Source: an uncultured Ruminococcus sp.
GTDB lineage: Bacteria; Bacillota; Clostridia; Oscillospirales; Acutalibacteraceae
Assembly (NCBI GenBank): GCA_958403905.1
Contig: CATXZD010000014.1
Span: 4,438-68,437 of the forward strand
Reading direction: 5' to 3'
DNA length: 64,000 bases
In this document: in pieces, positions 42,938 to 49,911 of the stretch
Layout of the letters: every line of letters starts with the position of its first letter
Numbering within the stretch: position 1 is the first letter of the stretch
Notes under the pieces: generated by a model
Told to the model about the DNA's origin: nothing
Database searches by the model: none
The model's input: only the letters and a program-made list of their open reading frames with translations
Made by a program: the position numbers and the translations under genes

Positions 42938-44149
42938 ATTCTGCATTTCCTTTCGGCTGTTATCAGAAATAAGGCTGTTGTAGCTGTATATCATAAATCC
43001 TTTTGCTTTTTTGCAGTCTTTAATAATTTTATACTCATCAGCAAGAATATTGCTTGATTTTGCCCATGTGCCTTCGTCATTGTCAGTGCCTGCCTTGTAG
43101 CCTGCAAGACCTATGTAAAGATGAACGTTTTCGTCATAGTCAAGCGTGCTCCAGCTTTCAAGAGCGTCCTCAAATTCAAGCGCAGGATTTTCTGTGCTGA
43201 AATAGATTTGCGGACATATGTAATCAACAAATCCCCTGCAATTGCACCAGGATTTTACATCAGCATAAAGTTTTTGGTTATTATCAATATTTCCCTGCGG
43301 TGAAATACCGAATACAATATCATTGCTTTCAGAATGAATTGCTCTGTAAGTTTCGCAAATCAGCATGTTAACATTTGCAAGCCTCCAGTTATCAATGTTC
43401 ATACTGTTCTTTTCGCCTACCTCCGAAACATAACTTTCATAGCTTTTATCGTCGCAGTTGCCTATATCTTCCGGATAAAAATAATCGTCAAATTGAATAC
43501 CGTCTATGTCGTAATTTTTCACTATTTCTATAACGCCGTCAATTATAAGCTCTCTTGCTTCTTTGTCAGATGGGTCAAGAATTATTCCGCTTTTTGTTGT
43601 TAATCCTAAGTTTTTATTTTTGACATACGGGTTATCGTCAGAAAGCTTATTTGGCGTTTCGTTCAGTGTTACTCTATAAGGATTAATCCAAGCATGAATG
43701 TGCAGACCGTGCTTTCTGCTTATCCGGCACATAATTTCCAATGGATCATATCCGGGACTTTTGCCTTGAGTTCCGGTCAGAATATGTGACCATGGGTAAT
43801 ATTCTGATTCATACAATGCGTCTCCGTAAGGTCTTACCTGAACAATTAGTGTATTTAGTCCGTAACCCTTACTGTTTTCGGCTATTTTTTCAAATTTATC
43901 ACTGAAAGCTTGTTCGCTTTTATCGCTTTCATTTTCCATACTCAGTTCAATATATGAAATCCATACACCCCTCATTTCGCCAAAGTTGACTGTATTTATT
44001 TCATCTTTTGTTGAATTGTTTGTTTCATCAATTGTACTTATTGTTTTTGAAACAGGGGACGGTTGTTTCCGATTGACGGAACTTACGGCTGTTACTCCTA
44101 TTAGTATTGCGACTGAAAGTGCCAACGGTATCAGTTTTTTTATTTTCAA
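42917..44149 (-). CDS. Glycoside-hydrolase-like family 10 (GHL10/YngK) exported protein
   Basis: A 410-residue protein with an N-terminal membrane-anchor or signal segment (LIPLALSVAILIGVTAVSS) and a TIM-barrel of the GHL10/DUF187 family. Family blocks are MRGVWISYIELS near residue 57, TLIVQVRPYGDALYESEYYP, HGLHIHAWINPYR, DIDGIQFDDYFYP near 236 (likely acidic catalytic residues) and FGISPQGNID. Members are exported and thought to act on cell-wall or other glycans, but the substrate is unknown. The TTG at 44149 follows GGAGG by eight bases. Confidence 0.88.
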   Translation of the reverse strand: MKIKKLIPLALSVAILIGVTAVSSVNRKQPSPVSKTISTIDETNNSTKDEINTVNFGEMRGVWISYIELSMENESDKSEQAFSDKFEKIAENSKGYGLNTLIVQVRPYGDALYESEYYPWSHILTGTQGKSPGYDPLEIMCRISRKHGLHIHAWINPYRVTLNETPNKLSDDNPYVKNKNLGLTTKSGIILDPSDKEARELIIDGVIEIVKNYDIDGIQFDDYFYPEDIGNCDDKSYESYVSEVGEKNSMNIDNWRLANVNMLICETYRAIHSESNDIVFGISPQGNIDNNQKLYADVKSWCNCRGFVDYICPQIYFSTENPALEFEDALESWSTLDYDENVHLYIGLAGYKAGTDNDEGTWAKSSNILADEYKIIKDCKKAKGFMIYSYNSLISDNSRKEMQNLRNLLH

Positions 44150-44171
44150 AATATCATCCTCCGGAGCTTTT

Positions 44172-44456
44172 ATGAACACGTTTTTGATTATTCTTACAAT
44201 ATATCTGATTTTGATAAATTTAATATCTGTAATTGTTACTGCTTATGATAAGCGTTGCGCAGTGAAAAAGCGCTGGCGTGTCAAGGAAAGTACCCTTATG
44301 CTATTGTCAGTTTTAGGCGGAAGCGTAGGTATGTACATTACAATGCTTTTAATAAATCATAAGACCAGGCATTTAAAATTTATGCTCGGAATACCGATAA
44401 TATTAATAGTTCAGCTTGCGGCTGTAATCTATTTGTGTAATTCACTTGACTTTTAA
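44172..44456 (+). CDS. DUF1294 small membrane protein
   Basis: A 94-residue protein with three hydrophobic helices: FLIILTIYLILINLISVIVT, then a basic segment KRCAVKKRWRVKESTL, then LLSVLGGSVGMYITMLLI and, after NHKTRHLKFMLG, a last helix. The RVKE...LLxxxGGSxGxxxxMxxxxHKTRHxxF pattern is typical of DUF1294. Function is unknown; some relatives are fused to cold-shock domains. The ATG at 44172 uses GGAG at 44163-44166. The divergent neighbour's start is only 22 bases away. It precedes the pseudouridine synthase by 14 bases. Confidence 0.82.
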   Translation: MNTFLIILTIYLILINLISVIVTAYDKRCAVKKRWRVKESTLMLLSVLGGSVGMYITMLLINHKTRHLKFMLGIPIILIVQLAAVIYLCNSLDF

Positions 44457-44470
44457 TTTGGAGATATTAT

Positions 44471-45340
44471 ATGTCTGAAAAACTTGAATTTATAGTTACG
44501 GATGAATATGACGGCAAAAAAGCAATTGCTTTTTTAAGAAAACACTGTAATTTATCTGCAAGAATGATAACACAACTAAAACGAAAAAAAGACGGTATTT
44601 TGATGAATGGAAAAATTTTAAGAACAGTAGATTTTACGCAGGCAGGAAGCAGGGTGGAGATAGATTTACCTGATGAAGAATCAGAAATTGTTCCCGTTGC
44701 AGGAAATCTTGATATTGTCTTTGAGGACGAACACATTATAATTGTAAATAAGCCTCCCTCAATGCCTGTTCATCCCGTAAAGCAGCACCAAACTAACACC
44801 CTTGCAAATATAATTACTTATTATATGAAAAGCAGGGGAGAAAATTATGTTTTTAGAGCAGTTAATCGACTTGATAAGGATACCTCAGGGCTTGTACTGA
44901 TTGCGAAAAACAAATTCTGTGCAAATGCCCTTAAAAATAAAGTTGATAAGAATTATTTTGCATTTTGCCACGGGAAATTAGAATGCGGCGGTACAATAAG
45001 CAAGCCTATAGGATTAAAGGAAGATTCTAAAATTGTACGCTGTGTACTTAACAGCGGAACTCCGGCAATAACGCATTATAAAGTGTTGTCTGCAAACGAA
45101 GAAATTTCTTTCATTAAGCTTTGGCTTGAAACAGGAAAAACTCATCAGATACGTTGTCATATGTCGTCAATCGGACATCCTTTGCTTGGTGACGACCTGT
45201 ACGGCGGCAGTCTTGAAATAATAAAACGTCAAACACTTCATTGCGGAGAGATGAAGTTTATTCATCCTGTATATGGAAACGAATTATCAGTAAACTGCGA
45301 GCTTCCCGATGATATGCAAAAAATACTTGATACAATTTAA
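44471..45340 (+). CDS. RluA/RluD-family 23S rRNA pseudouridine synthase
   Basis: A 289-residue pseudouridine synthase with an N-terminal S4-like region (LRKHCNLSARMITQLKRKKD) and the RluA catalytic motif HPVKQHQ...FRAVNRLDKDTSGLVLIAKN, with the catalytic Asp in NRLDKDTSG near residue 139. ETGKTHQIRCHMSSIGHPLLGD near residue 220 is the second conserved block, cited by its THQIRxH core. It resembles the Firmicutes YlyB/YjbO group. The exact rRNA or tRNA site cannot be assigned. Confidence 0.93.
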   Translation: MSEKLEFIVTDEYDGKKAIAFLRKHCNLSARMITQLKRKKDGILMNGKILRTVDFTQAGSRVEIDLPDEESEIVPVAGNLDIVFEDEHIIIVNKPPSMPVHPVKQHQTNTLANIITYYMKSRGENYVFRAVNRLDKDTSGLVLIAKNKFCANALKNKVDKNYFAFCHGKLECGGTISKPIGLKEDSKIVRCVLNSGTPAITHYKVLSANEEISFIKLWLETGKTHQIRCHMSSIGHPLLGDDLYGGSLEIIKRQTLHCGEMKFIHPVYGNELSVNCELPDDMQKILDTI

Positions 45341-45350
45341 AATAATAAAT

Positions 45351-45387
45351 GAGGATTGACAGTTTTAGTTTCGTCAACCCTCTTTTG
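45351..45387 (+). terminator. Terminator after the pseudouridine synthase
   Basis: GAGGATTGAC (45351-45360) and GTCAACCCTC (45373-45382) pair with one mismatch over a 12-base loop, followed by TTTTGTTAA. Confidence 0.75.
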
Positions 45388-45439
45388 TTAATATATTATA
45401 AAAATATTATTAATACGGTAAAAATTATAATTAAAACGC

Positions 45440-45470
45440 TTGACACGTTAGTCTACAAGTGATAGACTAA
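45440..45470 (+). promoter_or_regulatory. Promoter with BlaI/MecI-type operator
   Basis: A perfect TTGACA (45440-45445), 17 bases and TAGACT (45463-45468). The inverted repeat TTAGTCTA-CAAGTGA-TAGACTAA (45448-45470) fills the spacer and the -10. The TAGTCTAC half-site is the type bound by BlaI/MecI-family repressors. It lies in front of a decayed blaI-like gene and could now drive the Ig-repeat protein at 45848, with a leader of about 370 bases. Confidence 0.7.
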
Positions 45471-45504
45471 AATTGTAAAATATTATGAGATTAGGTGGTG
45501 TAAA

Positions 45505-45826
45505 ATAAAAATACAAAGCTTGATGCAGTAGAATCGCATTTTGTGGATATTGTTTGGGAAAATGAACCTATTGCAACGTCTGAACTTATTAAAATTTGCG
45601 AAAAAGAATTAAACTGAAAACGAACAAGTAGCTGTAAGAGTTTAATGACAATAATGATGCAGATGATGATTGCGATAATTCAGTAAAATATGACAAAAAT
45701 AGGTGATGCCTATGACGAAATTTATGAACAGATTGTTATTATGAAAGAGTAAATAGACAGCCCGAATCGTCTACAGAAGAAAAAGCATATCAATCCATGC
45801 CTGATTTACAGTGGGATTACGGTTGA
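45505..45826 (+). pseudogene. Decayed BlaI-like repressor gene and trailing debris
   Basis: Codons 45507-45614 encode 36 residues that begin KNTKLDAVESHFVDIVWENE and continue PIATSELIKICEKELN, the N-terminal winged helix of BlaI/MecI repressors. The initiator is broken: the sequence reads AT-AAAAAT where a single lost G would restore ATG-AAA-AAT behind an AGGTGGT ribosome site. A TGA at 45615-45617 sits where BlaI proteins have Trp (TGG to TGA), and no frame carries the rest of the repressor. Further on, short out-of-frame pieces (DAYDEIYEQIVIMKE; AYQSMPDLQWDYG ending at 45826) look like the tail of another lost coding region I cannot name. This stretch accounts for most of the 500-base gap between genes. 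Confidence 0.75.
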
Positions 45827-45847
45827 TATAATTGAAAGGAGAAATTT

Positions 45848-48013
45848 ATGAAAACTAAAAAACACAAAATTATAAAAATATCATCTTTATTTTTCGCAGT
45901 AATAATGCTGTTTTCAATCTTTGCCTGTGCACCGTTTACCGTGAGTGCAGCTGTGGAAGATGATTATTCCTATAGTATACTTGAAGGCGAATATGCCGAA
46001 ATTACAAGATACTATGGGGATGATAAAAATCTTGTAATACCTAATGAACTTGACGGTTATCCTGTTGTTTCAATCGGAAAACATGCATTTTATGAAGAGT
46101 CAATTGAAAGCGTACGTGTTCCTGACAATGTTATTATAATTGAGGACGGTGCATTTTTTGGTTGTGCAAAACTTAAGAATATTGTTTTACCAAATTCAGT
46201 GCTTTCTGTTGGTAGGAACGCTTTTGATAATACGAAATATTATTATACAGAGTCAAATTGGAAGAATAATGTTTTATACGTTGGTAAAGTGGCATGTACA
46301 ATAAGAAATAGAAAAGTTAAAAGTATTTCTTTTGAACACGGTACAATAACCGTGGCTGAAAGAATAGCCGAGCAGTGTAGAGAACTTACTTCACTCACAA
46401 TCCCTGATACAGTAGTGAGTATAGGGGAAATGGCTGCTATGGACTGTCCAAAGCTGAAAGGTATTACAATTCCTTATTCAACAGCTTTGATAGGCAATTA
46501 TGCATTTGGTTTTTATACGGAAGATTATCAGGATTATCGCAGAATAAACGGATTCAAAGTAACTGCTGCTAAGGATAGTCTCGGAAAATTATATGCAGAT
46601 TATTATGGTTTTGATTTTGTTGACGGTAGTAATGCAAAATCTGTATCTATAAACAGAACGAGTCTTACTCTCGGTGTAGGGGAAGAATACACATTAATTA
46701 AAAAAATTACTCCCTCAAGTGGAGCAAATTATAGTTGGTCAAGTAGCAATTCATCTGTGGCAGAGGTAAATGGTCATGGTACAGTAAGAGCCAAAAAATC
46801 CGGTACAGCAACAATAACTGTTAAAACTGCAAACGGACTTTCAAAATCCTGCAAGGTAACGGTAAAATCAGCACCGTCCAGTATTAAAGTTAGTACAAGC
46901 AAATTGACTTTAGGTGTGGGTGAAGAATTTATAATTTCCGAAAGCACTAATTCAGGTTCATATGCTTGGAGATTTAATTGGAGCAGCTCAAATACAAAGG
47001 TTGCAACGGTGGCAAAAACAAGCGGAAACAAGGCAAAAATTGTTGCTAAAGGAAACGGTACTGCTGATATTACCGTAAAAACCTATAATGGTAAGAGTGC
47101 AACCTGCAGAGTGACTGTAAAGTCAGCCCCGTCAAGTGTTGCTCTGAGTAATTCAAATATAACTCTCGGCAAGGGAGAAACATTTATAATTTCGCAGTGT
47201 TCAAACAGCGGTTCTTATGCAAGAAACTTTACGTGGTCAAGCAGTAATTCAAAGGTTGCCACAATTGAAAAGACAAGCGGCAATAAAGCAAAAATCACTG
47301 CAAAATCAAACGGAACAACAACAATTACATTCAAAACTTATAACGGTAAAACTGCAACGTGCAAGGTAAGCGTCAGGAATGCACCTTCGAGCGTAAAGAC
47401 TAATCCTTCAAGTGTTATACTCGGTGTAGGCGAAACGTATATAGTATCGGAAAGCACCAACAGTGGAACTTATGCTAACGCAGATAACCTTAAGTGGAGC
47501 AGCACAAACACATCTGTGGCAACAGTAACAAAGGGAAGCGGAAATAAGGCTCAGATAACAGCAAAAGGAGTAGGCACAGCATATGTGAAGATTACGCTTT
47601 ACAACGGTAAAACCGCTCAGTGCAAGGTAACGGTAAAGCCTGCACCAACAAGCGTTAAGCTGAATAAAACTGAACTTATGCTAAAAACAGGTGAGCAAAT
47701 TGTTATTTCCGAATCAACAAACAGTGGTTCATATGCAAATTCAGCTAATTTGAAATGGGAAAGCTCAGATTCAAGTGTTGCAGTTGTTACAAAGCCGGAA
47801 GGTAATAAAGCAATGATTACCGCAAAGGGAACAGGTGTTGCAGTAATAAAGCTTACAACATATAACGGAAAAACATCTCTATGCACAGTTTATGTAAATA
47901 AGATAATAGATGATATACCGGAAGACCAAGTACAAGTTGGTTCATCGCCTGTAATCATTGATGATGAAGCTGAATTAGTACGAGAAACAGTTCAGGCTGA
48001 AACTCAAGAATAA
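45848..48013 (+). CDS. Secreted LRR_5 and Ig-like (BIG2) repeat protein
   Basis: A 721-residue exported protein. Residues 1-34 form a signal peptide ending near AAV. Residues about 60-255 are BspA-type leucine-rich repeats (GYPVVSIGKHAFYE, SVRVPDNVIIIEDGAFFGC, SLTIPDTVVSIGEMAAMDC). Five bacterial Ig-like (BIG2) repeats of about 85 residues follow from residue 265, each with a W(S/E)SS(N/D)xxVA core and a YNGKxxxCxVxV end. The last 35 residues are acidic, with no LPXTG, dockerin or SLH anchor. Such proteins act in adhesion or surface binding; the ligand is unknown. A GAAAGGAG site precedes the ATG. Confidence 0.88.
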   Translation: MKTKKHKIIKISSLFFAVIMLFSIFACAPFTVSAAVEDDYSYSILEGEYAEITRYYGDDKNLVIPNELDGYPVVSIGKHAFYEESIESVRVPDNVIIIEDGAFFGCAKLKNIVLPNSVLSVGRNAFDNTKYYYTESNWKNNVLYVGKVACTIRNRKVKSISFEHGTITVAERIAEQCRELTSLTIPDTVVSIGEMAAMDCPKLKGITIPYSTALIGNYAFGFYTEDYQDYRRINGFKVTAAKDSLGKLYADYYGFDFVDGSNAKSVSINRTSLTLGVGEEYTLIKKITPSSGANYSWSSSNSSVAEVNGHGTVRAKKSGTATITVKTANGLSKSCKVTVKSAPSSIKVSTSKLTLGVGEEFIISESTNSGSYAWRFNWSSSNTKVATVAKTSGNKAKIVAKGNGTADITVKTYNGKSATCRVTVKSAPSSVALSNSNITLGKGETFIISQCSNSGSYARNFTWSSSNSKVATIEKTSGNKAKITAKSNGTTTITFKTYNGKTATCKVSVRNAPSSVKTNPSSVILGVGETYIVSESTNSGTYANADNLKWSSTNTSVATVTKGSGNKAQITAKGVGTAYVKITLYNGKTAQCKVTVKPAPTSVKLNKTELMLKTGEQIVISESTNSGSYANSANLKWESSDSSVAVVTKPEGNKAMITAKGTGVAVIKLTTYNGKTSLCTVYVNKIIDDIPEDQVQVGSSPVIIDDEAELVRETVQAETQE

Positions 48014-48019
48014 AAATAA

Positions 48020-48060
48020 GCCGACGAAAATGCAAAACAGCATTTCGTCGGCAATTTTTT
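48020..48060. terminator. Terminator between convergent genes
   Basis: GCCGACGAAAATGC and GCATTTCGTCGGC (48020-48052) pair over 13 positions with one bulge, followed rightward by AATTTTTTGTTTTT. Leftward the flank reads CTTATTTTTATT, so it probably also stops the convergent gene at 48148. Confidence 0.88.
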
Positions 48061-48147
48061 GTTTTTAGCAGCATTAAATAGATTTTGAAAACAATTCCGG
48101 CAATACAAAATGTATGCCTGAATATTTTGCTTCGGTATTTATGTTTT

Positions 48148-49866
48148 CTATTTTTGCGTAACGGTATAAATTTTATATCCGTCAAATTCAGAAATTTGAT
48201 TATAGCTTACAGTTTTACCCTTTTCTGCGTATTTAGTGGTAAAATAACGCTCTTTTCTGAAGGTTATATTTTTATCTACAACATAAATTTTATTATATGT
48301 CAGAACAGCCTCGTAAATATTATCTGATAAATTACGTTTGCGCAGTTCATCTGAATTATGAAAATATCCGAAACCGTCTACATTATCAAGGAAACCTTGA
48401 CGGAAACCCCAAAGCGGATGAATATAGTTTTCGGTGTATTTCATATACTCATTTCCTGTGTTAGGGTCAAGAACATAATACCTGTCGGGATGTCTGTCAA
48501 TTTCCGCAAATAGACTTTGAGGTCTTTCACTTTCCTTAATGGTATTTGTCGTGTTCTGAAATACTATGCTATAGCAAAGGAAAAGGCAAATAACGCAGAT
48601 GGTTGAAATAAAGATATAACTGTTTTTCATTTTAAGAACAGGTGGATTTTTATGCGGACGTGCTTGTTCAAAATTAAAAGAGTACAGTAAAAATATGTAC
48701 ATCATAAGCCATATTCCGTAAATATGGTAAGTTTCTCCCGAGAAAAAATAACGAAGCAGTATGCTTGATGCAAGTCCCGTTGCAAGATAAAGGAAAGGGA
48801 AAAATGCAAAGCGTCGTTTTTGAAAAACAATATAAAAGACGGACAAAGCTATAAATACAAGATAAAGTATTGCGTAACAGTCAAAAGACACAAGGTGATA
48901 TGAAATATCAGAAAAAATATTGCCGGTAACAAAAAGTACAGTTTTGCTGTTTTCTTTCTGCTGAATATCCGAAACAAGTTTCAGAGCAGTGATACCAAGC
49001 GAATTACTTTGGTCAATGTAGCCGTTTTTCAAAAGCTCGTACTCATTTTCCGTAGTAATTCCCACACTGCTCAGTTCTGCTTTGTGTTCAGCGTAATTCG
49101 GATAGGGCAGGGAAGATATTAAGTCTGTGGTGTATTCATATTCATAGTAATTGGTTGCTTCTTCCGTAGCATGGTTAACAGAATATGAGTATTGATTTAG
49201 CCCTGTCACAAGAAGAGTTACAAGTGCAAAAACAATCAAAAACGGTCTGAAATACCAAAAAAACTTACGAAATGCAATTTTGTACTTTCTTTTTGAAATT
49301 AAATCACCAATAAAAAACGCAACTGCAAAGGCAAGACCAATGAAAAAGTATTTATAATCAAAGAATGAACCGAATGCAACCTCTGCTGCACCAACCCAGC
49401 ACGGAAGATTATAGCGTTTGTTGTTGATTGAATTGAGTAAAAGCAGAAATCCGGCAGCAACCAGCAAGGCAGCTGTTTTGCTGGTGTAAATATCGGCATA
49501 GTGATTTAATGCAAATAGAATATTAATAAGAAACGTGATAACAGCAGATTTCTTTTTGCTGAATTTGTCGGCAAAAACAAAAGTGATTGAAATAAAAGCA
49601 CTAAAAGACAGAAGAATTTGTGATAAAACAAAGCAGTTAAAACCGTCAAATACGTACTGAACCGAACCGATTATAGTAGATAGTATGTAATTTATTGAGC
49701 TGCTATAGTAAAAATGATGATTACAAATATACAGCGAATTGTAAAAGTCTTTGCTGCTGTCATAAGAGAATGTAGTTACTTCAATGCAGAATAGCATTAT
49801 AACAATATTAATTACAACAGCAAAAAACAAATTACTTTTAAGTAAATAAAGTGTTTTTTCTTTCAT
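48148..49866 (-). CDS. Polytopic membrane protein, GT-C-like architecture, unknown function
   Basis: A 572-residue protein I do not recognise. About 11 hydrophobic helices fill residues 10-445, with a large extracytoplasmic loop around residues 218-305 (TEEATNYYEYEYTTDLISS and on), and a soluble C-terminal domain of about 125 residues after the last helix (DRYYVLDPNTGNEYMKYTEN). This layout resembles GT-C glycosyltransferases or O-antigen-polymerase-like proteins, but I see no proven catalytic motif; no early DD/DE/ED loop stands out. It lies 45 bases downstream of the pseudokinase gene, with a GGGAG site, and probably shares its transcript. Confidence 0.7.
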   Translation of the reverse strand: MKEKTLYLLKSNLFFAVVINIVIMLFCIEVTTFSYDSSKDFYNSLYICNHHFYYSSSINYILSTIIGSVQYVFDGFNCFVLSQILLSFSAFISITFVFADKFSKKKSAVITFLINILFALNHYADIYTSKTAALLVAAGFLLLLNSINNKRYNLPCWVGAAEVAFGSFFDYKYFFIGLAFAVAFFIGDLISKRKYKIAFRKFFWYFRPFLIVFALVTLLVTGLNQYSYSVNHATEEATNYYEYEYTTDLISSLPYPNYAEHKAELSSVGITTENEYELLKNGYIDQSNSLGITALKLVSDIQQKENSKTVLFVTGNIFSDISYHLVSFDCYAILYLVFIALSVFYIVFQKRRFAFFPFLYLATGLASSILLRYFFSGETYHIYGIWLMMYIFLLYSFNFEQARPHKNPPVLKMKNSYIFISTICVICLFLCYSIVFQNTTNTIKESERPQSLFAEIDRHPDRYYVLDPNTGNEYMKYTENYIHPLWGFRQGFLDNVDGFGYFHNSDELRKRNLSDNIYEAVLTYNKIYVVDKNITFRKERYFTTKYAEKGKTVSYNQISEFDGYKIYTVTQK

Positions 49867-49911
49867 AAATTACTTACTCCCGTATGTAAATTGGCTTTAG
49901 GATAAATTTTG

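Noticed and set aside
46660..47910. Tandem DNA repeat or CRISPR-like array
   Set aside because: The periodicity of about 255 bases is that of the encoded Ig domains; repeats are diverged at DNA level and there are no spacers.
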